Positions 36,622 through 45,125 of a stretch of 64,000 nucleotides of DNA are shown piece by piece. Below the pieces are notes generated by a model that did not search any database, was not told the DNA's origin, and saw only the letters and a list, made by a program, of their open reading frames with translations. How positions within the stretch are numbered: the stretch's first letter is position 1; every line of letters starts with the position of its first letter. Both the position numbers and the translations under genes were made by a program. This DNA is from an uncultured Alphaproteobacteria bacterium (lineage in GTDB: Bacteria; Pseudomonadota; Alphaproteobacteria; Micropepsales; Micropepsaceae), in assembly GCA_902825865.1 (NCBI GenBank), contig CADECX010000015.1:1-64000 (forward strand), written 5' to 3'.

Positions 36622-37755
36622 ATGACTGTCCGTGTTCTTCGTGCCGCCGTGGCGGCGGTTTTTCTGGGTACCGCTGCTGCAGTATCCCTTGTTCCGGTGG
36701 TTCCGGCCCAGGCCCAGGTCACTCTGAGCCCCCATGTGGGAGCTTTGATGAACGAAGCCAGTGCCATGGCCAAGGCCGGCAACTGGAAAGGCGCCTCGGC
36801 CAAGGTGAACGAGGCCGATGGCCAGGCCAACAAGACTGCCGCCGATAACCAGGTCATCAGCCAGATGAGGAATTTCATCGCCGTATCGTCCGGCGACACC
36901 TCGACCCCGGCTGGTGCGAAGGCCAAGTTCGCCAACGACTATAACGCCGGCAAATACCGGGATGTGATCGCCGGCGCCGAAACCCTCAGGAAGTTCAACG
37001 CTTTTGGAGCCCAGGAGCAGTTGCTGGTCGGCCAGGCCTATTACAAGGCCAATGATTTCGCCGGCTGCGTGCGCTACAGCAAGACCCTCTCCGGTTCCGA
37101 CACGGCGCTGGAGCTTCAGGCGCGCTGCGCCTACGAAATCGGCGACGAAGCGACCCAGCGTCAGGCGCTGGAGCAGCTGGTGGCCCGTGGCGGCAAGCCG
37201 GAACATTGGAAGTTGCTGCTGAAACTGGGCGAACGCGCCCGCGGCCTGTCGGATCACAATACGCTGGACATCAACCGCCTGCGTCTGTTGACCGGCAGCA
37301 TGAGCACCAAGGACGACTATATCTCCCTGGCTCAGTTCGCCCTGCAGTTCAAAATGGCCGCCGAAGCCCAGGCCGCGATGGAAAAGGGCGTTGCCGCCAA
37401 GGTGGTGAATGACGACCGTTCCATGCGTCTCTTGAATGGTGCTAAAGCGCAGGTTGCCGCCAACGCCGCTGCCGCGGCCAAGACGCTGGCTGCCGCCAAT
37501 GCCGCGCCCCAGGGCGACGATCTGATCGCGGTGGGCGAAAACATGATCGGCGAGGGTAAGGCCAAGGAGGCTATCGGCGTGATCCAGAACGGCCTGAAAA
37601 AGCCGCTCAAGGACGCTGCCAATGGCCAGATCCGCCTGGGCCAGGCCTATCTCGCCGCCGGCCAGAAGGCCGAAGCCAAGGCCGCTTTCGCCAAGGTGAA
37701 GGCTCCCGAGAAGGACGCCTTGATCGCTCATCTCTGGACCCTGGCGGCTCGCTAA
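36622..37755 (+). CDS. exported TPR-like protein of the ton locus
   Basis: 377 residues from an ATG with aaagaggt upstream. A signal peptide (1-29, ending AQA) precedes helical repeats, for example VIAGAETLRKFNAFGAQEQLLVGQAYYKANDFAGCVRY and GQAYLAAGQKAEAKAAFAKV, consistent with tetratricopeptide-like pairs. Proteins of this kind commonly follow exbD in alphaproteobacteria and may organise the Ton complex in the periplasm. The exact role is not known. Confidence 0.8.
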   Translation: MTVRVLRAAVAAVFLGTAAAVSLVPVVPAQAQVTLSPHVGALMNEASAMAKAGNWKGASAKVNEADGQANKTAADNQVISQMRNFIAVSSGDTSTPAGAKAKFANDYNAGKYRDVIAGAETLRKFNAFGAQEQLLVGQAYYKANDFAGCVRYSKTLSGSDTALELQARCAYEIGDEATQRQALEQLVARGGKPEHWKLLLKLGERARGLSDHNTLDINRLRLLTGSMSTKDDYISLAQFALQFKMAAEAQAAMEKGVAAKVVNDDRSMRLLNGAKAQVAANAAAAAKTLAAANAAPQGDDLIAVGENMIGEGKAKEAIGVIQNGLKKPLKDAANGQIRLGQAYLAAGQKAEAKAAFAKVKAPEKDALIAHLWTLAAR

Positions 37756-37778
37756 CGGCCATAACTATTCTACGGAAG

Positions 37779-37807
37779 AGGGCGCGGTTTTCCGCGCCCT
37801 TTTTCTT
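37779..37807 (+). terminator. intrinsic terminator after the ton locus
   Basis: agggcgcgg-tttt-ccgcgccct followed by ttttcttt, 23 bases after the TPR gene stop. Confidence 0.88.
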
Positions 37808-37974
37808 TGGTCGCGCCGCGTTCCCACGCTGTTGCTAGGAACCCCTCGCTTCGCTCGTCCGTACGCTGCCGCTACGGACCGCGGTCGCTCCGGTTTTATG
37901 GTCGCGCGTCGCACGACGCTGTCGCTAGCGACCCCTACGCTGGCGCTAGCGGCCCCTGCGCGGCTGCCTCGCAC
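37808..37974. repeat. intergenic array of hairpin modules with an acgctgncgct loop
   Basis: Several units have different but self-complementary arms around the same loop: ttccc-acgctgttgct-aggaa, gtccgt-acgctgccgct-acggac, gtcgc(acg)-acgctgtcgct-agcgac and cct-acgctggcgct-agcgg. Arms vary while the loop stays, which points to selection on structure or to a mobile element that copies a hairpin. There is no coding potential. Confidence 0.65.
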
Positions 37975-38394
37975 TCATAGCGGCCCTTTGAAAACAAGCT
38001 TCTTCGACAAGGTGAAATTGAACACCAGCCCCACCAACACGCCGCAGACAAAAGCCAGGTTGGTGCCGTTGAAGGGCGAGGAGGCGAAATGGGTCAGCAG
38101 GAAGAACGTTCCCACATTGGCCACGCCGCCGATGGAATTGGCGCCCAGAAAACGCATCCATTCCTGAAAAATGGCCGCGCCATGAGCCCGTTGGTCCGCG
38201 AACGTGAAATAGCGATTGCCCAGCCAGGTGAAGGTCGCGGCGCAGACCCAGGCGACCAGGCGCGCGCCGTCCCGCGCCAGACCCGCATCGATCATGGCGT
38301 GCAGCACGGCCCAGTCGACCGGCATGCCCAACACACCGATGACCGCGAAGCGCAGGATGGAAAGGCGCGACAGGGCCGCAAGAACCTTGTTCAC
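37975..38394 (-). CDS. GtrA-family membrane protein
   Basis: 139 residues with four TM segments (about 12-32, 44-60, 80-100 and 108-128) and the family motif TWLGNRYFTF. GtrA proteins are thought to flip lipid-linked sugars, usually next to a dolichol-phosphate-sugar synthase, as here. Its ATG overlaps the stop of the upstream glycosyltransferase by four bases. Last gene of the envelope operon. Confidence 0.88.
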   Translation of the reverse strand: MNKVLAALSRLSILRFAVIGVLGMPVDWAVLHAMIDAGLARDGARLVAWVCAATFTWLGNRYFTFADQRAHGAAIFQEWMRFLGANSIGGVANVGTFFLLTHFASSPFNGTNLAFVCGVLVGLVFNFTLSKKLVFKGPL

Positions 38395-39314
38395 GGATGG
38401 TCTTGCGGACCGGGTATGGCGAGATAGGCCATCCGCTTGGCTTCCCAGCGGCCGCGGGTCACGGTGTCCAGGATCAGCCCGCAGGTCAGCGACAGGCAGG
38501 CGATCACCACCAGTCCGGTGGCCAGCACCGCGGTGGGCAGGCGCGGCACCAGTCCGGTCTGGAGATATTCCGAGACCACCGGCGCCCCCATCAGACTCGC
38601 TGCTGCGGCAAACAGGACCGCGATGGTGGCGAAGAAGATCAACGGCCTTTCCTCCCGCACCAGATAGCCGATCGTGCCCAGGATGCGGAAACCGTCGCGG
38701 AAGGTGTTCAGCTTGCTGACCGAACCGACCGGCCTTTCCTTGTAGCGGGTGTCCATCTCGGCCATCGGCATCATCAGCCGCACCGCATGGACCGTCAGCT
38801 CCGTCTCGATGGCGAAGCCTTCGGCGGTGAAGGGAAAGGATTTTACGAACCGCCGGGAAAAGACGCGATAGCCGCTCAGCATGTCGGAAAGATGGACATT
38901 GAACAGCAAGGCCGTGAGGCCGGTCAGCATGCGATTGCCCAACACATGCCCCGGGCGATAGGCGGCGGCGTCGGTATGAATACGCCGCGCCGTCAAGAGA
39001 TCGACGCCGTCGGATTTCAATTGCGCGATCATTCGCGGCGAGGCGTCGGCGTCGTAGGTATCGTCGCCATCAACGAGAACATAGATGTCGGCTTCGATAT
39101 CGGCGAACATGCGGCGCACCACATTGCCCTTGCCCTGGCGGTTTTCGCTGCGCACCACCGCGCCGGCGGCCTGTGCCCGCGCCACAGTCTGGTCCTTGGA
39201 ATTGTTGTCATAGACATAGATCGCCGCGTCCGGCAAAGCGGCGCGAAAATCCGCCACGACTTTGGCGATTGCCGCCTCTTCATTGTAGCAGGGTACCAGT
39301 ACAGCGACTTTCAT
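38391..39314 (-). CDS. membrane-anchored family 2 glycosyltransferase (polyprenyl-phosphate sugar synthase-like)
   Basis: 307 residues from the ATG with aaggaag upstream; a longer frame to 39458 overlaps the preceding gene and is rejected. The catalytic domain has VAVLVPCYNEE, DNNSKDQT and the DGDDTYDAD metal site (about 89-97). Two C-terminal TM helices (about 235-255 and 270-293) follow. It probably charges polyprenyl phosphate with a sugar that GtrA then flips. Confidence 0.9.
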   Translation of the reverse strand: MKVAVLVPCYNEEAAIAKVVADFRAALPDAAIYVYDNNSKDQTVARAQAAGAVVRSENRQGKGNVVRRMFADIEADIYVLVDGDDTYDADASPRMIAQLKSDGVDLLTARRIHTDAAAYRPGHVLGNRMLTGLTALLFNVHLSDMLSGYRVFSRRFVKSFPFTAEGFAIETELTVHAVRLMMPMAEMDTRYKERPVGSVSKLNTFRDGFRILGTIGYLVREERPLIFFATIAVLFAAAASLMGAPVVSEYLQTGLVPRLPTAVLATGLVVIACLSLTCGLILDTVTRGRWEAKRMAYLAIPGPQDHP

Positions 39315-39327
39315 GGCTTCCTTACCG

Positions 39328-40929
39328 CTACTTTCTGGCCAGCGGGCACCATTGATAGGTGCCGGTGATATTCGTATCGAATTGCTGGCATTCCGGCCAG
39401 CGGATCGCAAGGCGGTAATCGGCCAGCGCATCGCGGGCGCGGCCCATGTCGCCGGCATCGGCGATCAGGTAGAGATCGCCGCCCGATGCCATGTGGGCCG
39501 CCACCCGCTGCTTCATGCGGTTGGTCAGGCCGGAGCCGTCGCGCGGCTGCACCAGCCAGCCGTCGATCCTGAGCACCGGAATTTGCGGCGGCAAGGTGGT
39601 GGCGATGAAGCCCATGGGCGCGTCTCCGGTCATCACCACCATGGTCTTGTCGGGCGTTGGGATGGGCGGCAGGGCCACCTGGACATAGGGATCCTCGACG
39701 GGCGCGCGTTCCAGAAAATCGCTGCGCGCGAACAGGAGGCAGGCGGCGCACAATCCGCCCAGCGCCAGGTACCGGCTGCGCCGTGCCAGCGGGAAAAGTC
39801 CCACCGCCGCGATGATCAGCAGCGGCGCCAGCATTTCGAAAATAATGATGTAGCGGTAGATGGCGAAGAATTTGAGCCAGGCCAGATAGCTGGCGGCGAA
39901 AAAGGCGAACAGGATGGCGATCGTTCGTTTCTCAATCAGGGGATCGCGGCTCTCGCGCCGCAGCAGCCACACAAAAGCGGCGGCAATGACCAGCAAATAG
40001 GCCAGCATGATCCGTATGTCCTGATTTGGCAGGTCGTTGGCGACATGCCAATCCAGGGTGAACAGGACGGGGAAGAAAAGCTGCTGCCACCAGGGCCGGA
40101 ACGCGGGCACAAAGCGCAAGTCCCGATAGGGCGCCTCAAGCGCCAGCGGCGATTTCCAGTAATCGTTGAAATAGGGAAACAGCGGATTGCCGGTGAGATG
40201 ATAGATGTGGAGCATCCAGGGGGCGCTGAAGATCAACACGCCGATCACCCCGGCCAAGCCGCCCGCCAGCAACCGCGCAGCCTGATGCTTCCAGCTGCCG
40301 CCCAGTGCGATCAAGGCGGCGGCGAAACCCAGGCAGAACGGCATCTCCGGCAGTTTCAGCCCCATCGCCATGCCGGTGATAAGGCCTGCCGCGGCTGAAA
40401 TCGCGGCCGCCTTGCCCAATGTGCCATGGGCGAGCGTGTCGCGATTGAGCACCAGGATCGCCAGCCCGCTCAGAACGAACACGCTCATCACATTGTCGTA
40501 ATAAGTGGTGCCGAATTCCGTCAGGGTCAGCGCGCCCACCATCCCCAGAAGCGACAGCGCGCCCGCCATGATCTTGATGTCGGCGGGCTCGACAGTCACC
40601 CGCAGCGCCGAGCGCGCGATCAGATAGAGCGGGACAAGATTGGCGCCTTGAGCCGCGCCCAACACGCCCAGCGCGATCCAGGCGCTGGTGTGGGTTGCCA
40701 GCCAATAGAAGGGCAGGTCGAGATAGGGGTTGTAGTAGCTGCCCGCATGCGCCACCGCCACGTCCATGGCCATGCGGCCGTTCAAAAAGGCGTAGGGCCC
40801 GTACCAGTGGTAATTGCGGAAATCCCAGCTGGTGTCCTTGCCCAGCAGAATGACGAACCCCGCCCAGAACAGCAGCGCCAGGCCGAGGAACGCATATTCG
40901 CGGGCCGTAAGGCGGTTGGACGGGGCCAT
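39328..40929 (-). CDS. multi-TM GT-C-like glycosyltransferase or envelope glycan protein
   Basis: 533 residues with about ten hydrophobic segments and a C-terminal periplasmic-type domain (from about 425). An acidic pair early in the first loop (GKDTSWDFRNYHWYGPYAF, near residues 31-49) is in the position where GT-C enzymes bind a lipid-linked donor. No recognised subfamily motif. Neighbours (polyprenyl sugar synthase, GtrA, GT4) support a role in adding sugars to an envelope glycan. Confidence 0.65.
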   Translation of the reverse strand: MAPSNRLTAREYAFLGLALLFWAGFVILLGKDTSWDFRNYHWYGPYAFLNGRMAMDVAVAHAGSYYNPYLDLPFYWLATHTSAWIALGVLGAAQGANLVPLYLIARSALRVTVEPADIKIMAGALSLLGMVGALTLTEFGTTYYDNVMSVFVLSGLAILVLNRDTLAHGTLGKAAAISAAAGLITGMAMGLKLPEMPFCLGFAAALIALGGSWKHQAARLLAGGLAGVIGVLIFSAPWMLHIYHLTGNPLFPYFNDYWKSPLALEAPYRDLRFVPAFRPWWQQLFFPVLFTLDWHVANDLPNQDIRIMLAYLLVIAAAFVWLLRRESRDPLIEKRTIAILFAFFAASYLAWLKFFAIYRYIIIFEMLAPLLIIAAVGLFPLARRSRYLALGGLCAACLLFARSDFLERAPVEDPYVQVALPPIPTPDKTMVVMTGDAPMGFIATTLPPQIPVLRIDGWLVQPRDGSGLTNRMKQRVAAHMASGGDLYLIADAGDMGRARDALADYRLAIRWPECQQFDTNITGTYQWCPLARK

Positions 40930-41019
40930 AGGGAACCTGGGCTTGCCGGGCCGTTCTAGCCCACCCCGGCGTTTTACATAAGCCCTGGGCCGAAAAGGGG
41001 TTAGCGACCTTGGACAGGC

Positions 41020-42069
41020 TCAGCTGGGGTCTGGTTCGACCGCGATGTTATGAAGAAACTGGAGCGAGCAGGCGCGCCAGGAGTGGCGCTCAGCAAAGGC
41101 CCTGGGAGAGAGGCTCCTGGGATGGTTGGCCAGCTCCAGCGCCCCCAGACAGGCCTTGCGCAGGTCCTCGTCCAGGACCGCCACGTCCGAGCCCCCCGCG
41201 ATCTCGGGCCCTACCACATCCCGGGGGCCTTCCACCGGATAGGCCGCCACCGTCAGGCCGCAGGCCAGCGCCTCCAGGGTCACCAGCCCGAATGTGTCGG
41301 TACGGCTGGGAAAGACAAAGACATCGCTTCCCGCATAGGCGCGGGTCAGCGCTTCCCCGCTCAGGCTGCCCAGAAACTTCGTCTGCGGATATTTCTGCGC
41401 CAGCGCGCCCCTTGCCGGGCCATCGCCCACCACCAGCTTGGTGCCGGGAAGGTTCAGCGACAGGAAGGCCTCGATATTCTTTTCCACCGCGACCCGCCCG
41501 ACGCTGATCCAGATCGGCCCTTCATAGGGCAGCCGGGCATCCTGGGCGGGATGGAATTTCTCGGTGTCCACGCCGCGCGACCAAAGCCGCAGATTCTGGA
41601 AACCCTGCGCCGCCAGATCCCGTTTCAGCGTGTTTGTCGCCACCATCACCGCGCTGGCGGGATGATGAAACCAGCGTAGCCAGCGCCAGATCACCCGCTC
41701 CGGCACCATGTGAAAACGGGCATGGACATATTCGGCGAAACGGGTGTGGAACGCGGTGGTAAAAGCGATGCCATGCTTCAGGCAGATGCGCCGCGCGGTC
41801 AGACCGAGCGAGCCTTCGGTGGCGATATGAATGGCGTCGGGCGCGAAAGCGCGTATCTCGCGCGTCAAGGCGCGGCGCTGAAAAAAGGCCAGGCGGATTT
41901 CGGGATAGGTGGGCAGCGGAAAGGTGCGCCGGCCCAAGGGCGTTATATAGCGCACCGTGTGACCCAGGCTGGCCAGGTCCTTGCCCAATGTCTCCAAGGT
42001 GCGGACCACGCCATTGACCTGGGGCGACCAGGCGTCGGTCACGATCATGATCTTCAAATGGGCCGCCAT
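41020..42069 (-). CDS. family 4 glycosyltransferase (GT-B)
   Basis: 349 residues from the ATG giving MAAHLKIMIVTDAWSPQ; a frame extending to 42270 overlaps the upstream gene and is not used. The N-terminal Rossmann half contains VNGVVRTLETLGKDL. The C-terminal half has SVGRVAVEKNIEAFL and the donor-site EX7E region (FPSRTDTFGLVTLEALACG). It resembles enzymes making glycolipids with UDP- or GDP-sugars. Second gene of the envelope operon, 34 bases after the phosphoesterase. Confidence 0.9.
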   Translation of the reverse strand: MAAHLKIMIVTDAWSPQVNGVVRTLETLGKDLASLGHTVRYITPLGRRTFPLPTYPEIRLAFFQRRALTREIRAFAPDAIHIATEGSLGLTARRICLKHGIAFTTAFHTRFAEYVHARFHMVPERVIWRWLRWFHHPASAVMVATNTLKRDLAAQGFQNLRLWSRGVDTEKFHPAQDARLPYEGPIWISVGRVAVEKNIEAFLSLNLPGTKLVVGDGPARGALAQKYPQTKFLGSLSGEALTRAYAGSDVFVFPSRTDTFGLVTLEALACGLTVAAYPVEGPRDVVGPEIAGGSDVAVLDEDLRKACLGALELANHPRSLSPRAFAERHSWRACSLQFLHNIAVEPDPS

Positions 42070-42103
42070 GCCCGGTATCGGTCCGGGCTCAAGGCGCCTG
42101 GTT

Positions 42104-43012
42104 CTACGCGGGTACAGCCGCGGCTTGAGGAGCGCCGGTAAACCCAGCCGGAATCTCTTTCCGCCGTCCGGTTCTGTGTCTTTGCGAAGGATCTGCCCAG
42201 CGAAGAATCTCCATATTTCCGTAGGCATCTTCGACAAGGGCGGTGCAGCTTTCAACCCAGTCTCCGTCATTCATGTAAAGGACATCGCCGATCGTGCGGA
42301 TCTCGGCATGATGGATATGGCCGCAGACCACGCCATCCACGCCCCTGAGCTTGGCCTCATGCGCCACGACCTCTTCAAAGCGGGAGATATACTCGACCGC
42401 GTTCTTGACCTTGTGCTTGAGCCAGGAGGACAGCGACCAGTAAGGCAGGCCGAGCCGTTTGCGCACCGCGAACAGCACGTTGTTCCAGCGCAGCATCATG
42501 GCATAGGCCTGGTCGCCCAGATGCGCCAGCCATTTGGCGTTGGTGATCACGCCGTCGAAGCGGTCGCCATGCAGCACCCACAACCTCTTGCCGTCAGCGG
42601 TTTCATGGATCGTTTCGTTGATGACTTCGACCCCGGCGAACAACCTGCCGGCATAGTCGCGGGCGAACTCGTCATGATTTCCGGGGACGAAGATCACCCT
42701 GGTGCCGCCATCCACCTTGCGCAGGATCTCCGCCACCACCTGGCTCTGGGCCGGCGTCCAGCGCCAGCGGCGCTTCATCTGCCAGCCATCGACAATGTCG
42801 CCGACCAGAAACAGCGTGGTGCAGTCATTGTGCGCCAGGAAATCCGCCAGCGGATCGGCTTTGCAGCCGTGGGTGCCCAGATGGGTGTCGGAGATGAATA
42901 TGGTGCGATGCCGCCGGAAAAGGGTCGTGTCACTGGCGCTGTGGGCAGGCGCGGCGGCGCGGGGGGGTGTAAAGGCGCCCAGCGCATTTTCGAACCACGC
43001 AACTTCGGCCAT
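42104..43012 (-). CDS. UDP-2,3-diacylglucosamine diphosphatase-like metallophosphoesterase
   Basis: 302 residues from an ATG with ggag seven bases upstream. The five calcineurin-type metal motifs are present: SDTHLG (Asp42, His44), GDIVDGW (Asp72), GNHDE, HGDRFD and GHIHHAE. The family includes LpxH-like enzymes of lipid A synthesis, but the same fold and extended inserts occur in envelope operons with glycosyltransferases, as here. First gene of a five-gene minus-strand operon. Confidence 0.85.
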   Translation of the reverse strand: MAEVAWFENALGAFTPPRAAAPAHSASDTTLFRRHRTIFISDTHLGTHGCKADPLADFLAHNDCTTLFLVGDIVDGWQMKRRWRWTPAQSQVVAEILRKVDGGTRVIFVPGNHDEFARDYAGRLFAGVEVINETIHETADGKRLWVLHGDRFDGVITNAKWLAHLGDQAYAMMLRWNNVLFAVRKRLGLPYWSLSSWLKHKVKNAVEYISRFEEVVAHEAKLRGVDGVVCGHIHHAEIRTIGDVLYMNDGDWVESCTALVEDAYGNMEILRWADPSQRHRTGRRKEIPAGFTGAPQAAAVPA

Positions 43013-43222
43013 CGGGTGTCTCCAGCCTTGTCTAGGCTGGGGGATAACCGCTTCGCACGAATCTTTTGTTGCACGATGACGACAGTGTGATGAAGTCGCC
43101 ACGTTAACGAATTGGGGTATTTATTGCAGCGCACATTTGCCGAGCCAGACGGCAGTCAGATCAAAAACATGGCAGATATGCGAATTTTTCCAGACTTTCT
43201 GCGGCGTTTTGTCTAGAACGGT

Positions 43223-43228
43223 TATACT
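43223..43228 (+). promoter_or_regulatory. candidate -10 element of the small RNA
   Basis: tatact seven bases before the predicted RNA start at about 43235. No good -35 element is found at the usual distance, so an activator or alternative sigma factor may be needed. Confidence 0.35.
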
Positions 43229-43234
43229 TTGTGT

Positions 43235-43354
43235 CTTGCACCGCAGTTGGAACCCCGGCATATTGTTGCGGTGCGGTATCGCTTTGCGAAGCCGCCGCCC
43301 TTCCTGGGCGTTTCCTCCCTGAACTTGGCCGCTCCTTGGAGCGGCCATTTTTTT
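43235..43354 (+). ncRNA. candidate small regulatory RNA with anti-Shine-Dalgarno loop
   Basis: About 120 bases ordered as an sRNA: a first stem gcaccgca/tgcggtgc (43238-43245 with 43267-43274), a second cgccc/gggcg (43296-43310), a single-stranded stretch containing cctccc (43314-43319), complementary to ribosome binding sites, and a terminal hairpin ggccgctcc-tt-ggagcggcc with a seven-T tail. Structure is seen directly; expression and targets are inferred. Alphaproteobacterial trans-acting sRNAs often carry such C-rich loops. No open reading frame with a ribosome binding site competes. Confidence 0.55.
43327..43354 (+). terminator. intrinsic terminator of the candidate sRNA
   Basis: Perfect ggccgctcc/ggagcggcc hairpin followed by attttttt. 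No protein gene precedes it on the plus strand within 1 kb, which is the main reason to suspect a non-coding transcript. Confidence 0.85.
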
Positions 43355-43500
43355 GCGCGGCCCTTTTGGGAGCTGGCGGTGTCGCCGCTGCGCTCATGGA
43401 CGTTAAGTCCACTTCGCTCGCGGCTCCTGGCCAGCCCCCAAAATTGCTCGCGCAAAAGGCACGTCGCTCGGCGCTCCTGCCCAGAGACCAAAATCCCTAA
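43353..43500. repeat. large palindromic intergenic repeat, copy 3
   Basis: ttttgcgcggcccttttggg ... ccccaaaattgctcgcgcaaaa (to about 43456), with the inner palindrome ggacgttaagtcc. It is followed by a second copy of the right-hand half (ggcgctcctgcccagagaccaaaatccc, to 43500). It belongs to the family at 22839, 33022 and 58206. Confidence 0.72.
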
Positions 43501-43527
43501 GGCAAAAACTGAGGCCAAATGGAGGGA

Positions 43528-44412
43528 TTATTCCGCGGCTTCGGGCAGGGTGTCGGGGCGGCCGAGCTGGGAAAGCGGGATGGCCATCAAGCTCTGCATC
43601 GCCCGCATCAGGCGGATGCGTACCGGCTCAAAGCCGGCCTTCTTGGTGATCTTGTCTTCGTCCAGATAAAGCGCGCGGTTGATCTCGATCTGCAGCGCAT
43701 GGCAGTTCGAGGCGACACGGCCGTACAGCGCGGTGGTATAGCCGCCGGCATAAGGCGTGTTGCGCGCCACCGAAAAACCTTCGCGGGTCAGGGCGGCTTC
43801 CGCCCTTGCGGTCAATTGCGCCGCGGCGGATGTACCGTAGCGATCTCCCAGCACGATATCGGGCACCGACAACGCCGACGGCATGGAATGGCAATCGATC
43901 AGCACCGCCACACCGAAACTTTCGTACGTCTCCTCCATCAGCTCGGCCAGGGCGCGGTGATAAGGCTGGTACAATTGGCTCAGCCGCGCGCGCGCTTCCG
44001 CGCTGTCGAGCTTGCCGCGATAGATTTCCGCGCCGTCGCGCACGATGCGCGGAATCACACCCAAGCCCGCCACCACCCGCGGTCCGGGCGCGTCCACCGG
44101 CACACCCAGCTCGCCGTTGAACATGCCGGTATCCAACTCGGTCATACCGCGATTGACGTCCAGCAAGGCGCGCGGAAAATGGGCGGCGAGCAAGGGCGCC
44201 CCCAAACCCACCACACCGGCGAACAGCTCATCGACAAAGGCATCCTCCGAGCGGCGCAGGGTGGTGGAATCCAGCTTGCTGCGTTCCAGCAGGCTGGCCG
44301 GATAACGCCGCCCGGAATGGGGTGAGGCAAACAGGAAGGGCGCGCTCTGGCGCGCCGGGCGTTCCAGGCAAAAAGGGCTGGCTTGGGGGCCGGATGGGGT
44401 CTCGGGGGCCAT
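43528..44412 (-). CDS. N-formylglutamate amidohydrolase family protein
   Basis: 294 residues. Family motifs include FASPHSGRRYP near the N terminus, the metal-site segments SEDAFVDEL, LLDVNRG and IDCHSMP and the C-terminal LQIEINRALYLDE. It hydrolyses N-formylglutamate or a related N-acyl amino acid, as HutG of the histidine pathway does, but no other hut gene is nearby. Pairing with a cpdR gene is a recurrent arrangement in alphaproteobacteria. Divergent from cpdR. Confidence 0.87.
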   Translation of the reverse strand: MAPETPSGPQASPFCLERPARQSAPFLFASPHSGRRYPASLLERSKLDSTTLRRSEDAFVDELFAGVVGLGAPLLAAHFPRALLDVNRGMTELDTGMFNGELGVPVDAPGPRVVAGLGVIPRIVRDGAEIYRGKLDSAEARARLSQLYQPYHRALAELMEETYESFGVAVLIDCHSMPSALSVPDIVLGDRYGTSAAAQLTARAEAALTREGFSVARNTPYAGGYTTALYGRVASNCHALQIEINRALYLDEDKITKKAGFEPVRIRLMRAMQSLMAIPLSQLGRPDTLPEAAE

Positions 44413-44460
44413 GGCGGGGACTCTTTACCGCACCCGAAGTTCGCACCGCTGGCGGGGGCT

Positions 44461-44516
44461 GGCAAGCTGTGACGTTAACCAACGTTTACAGCTTGCCCCT
44501 GTATAAGCTTTTATAC
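44461..44516. promoter_or_regulatory. palindromic cpdR upstream region with near-consensus CtrA site
   Basis: ggcaagctgt (44461-44470) and acagcttgcc (44488-44497) form a perfect 10-bp inverted repeat around acgtt-aacc-aacgt. Within it, ttaaccaacgtttac (44475-44489) matches the CtrA pattern TTAA-N7-TTAA except for one base. A second palindrome, gtataa-gctt-ttatac (44501-44516), follows directly. The region lies between the divergent amidohydrolase and cpdR genes. Confidence 0.5.
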
Positions 44517-44537
44517 GGGACGGGCAGGCGGGCAGGC

Positions 44538-44900
44538 ATGGCGCATATCCTTTTGGCGGAAGACGACGAATCGCTGCGCAAGTTCCTTGCGGCGGCGCTG
44601 GTCAAGGCCGGTCATGCCGTGACCGACTTCGGCGATGGCGGCGATGCCTGGGAATGTATCCAGGGCTTCACCTTCGATCTGTTGCTGACCGACATTGTCA
44701 TGCCGGGGATGGATGGCATCGAACTGGCCAAGCGCGCCGCCGAATTGAACGCGACCTTGAAAATCATGTTCATCACGGGTTTTGCCGCGGTCGCGCTGCA
44801 TCCCGCCTCCGGCGCGCCCAAGCAGGCCAAGGTGCTTTCCAAGCCGTTTCATCTGCGCGAGATCGTGGCGGAAGTCGACCGCATGCTGGCGGCGGCCTGA
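44538..44900 (+). CDS. cpdR: single-domain response regulator CpdR
   Basis: 120 residues, a receiver domain only. Acidic pocket EDD at 8-10, phospho-acceptor Asp52 in LLLTDIVMPGMDGIELAKRA, and the CpdR-typical C-terminal stretch MFITGFAAVALHP...KVLSKPFHLREIV. Unphosphorylated CpdR primes the ClpXP protease for cell-cycle substrates; CckA-ChpT phosphorelay inactivates it. The start is the ATG giving MAHILLAEDD. The longer frame reaches into the regulatory palindromes and is rejected. Confidence 0.94.
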   Translation: MAHILLAEDDESLRKFLAAALVKAGHAVTDFGDGGDAWECIQGFTFDLLLTDIVMPGMDGIELAKRAAELNATLKIMFITGFAAVALHPASGAPKQAKVLSKPFHLREIVAEVDRMLAAA

Positions 44901-45125
44901 CGGTCTAGACGCAAGTCGCGCGGCAAAACAAACGCGCCCCGCACTTCACAATCTACAAGACAACAAATGCGCGCGCGCATATCAGCGCGCGGCGCACAAA
45001 TATCCTGGTGCGGTGCCACGGTGTTTTCACGGTGACCGCCAGTCATAAAATACAATAAACATCGGCACAAAACAAGCGTAACATTTCACAGCCGGCAACT
45101 CCGCCGGTCTTGAAATGGAGGCCTT

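Noticed and set aside
41070..42270. Extended start for the GT4 enzyme to 42270 and for the phosphoesterase to 43102
   Set aside because: The long frames overlap the preceding gene or lack a ribosome binding site, while internal ATGs fit the family start.
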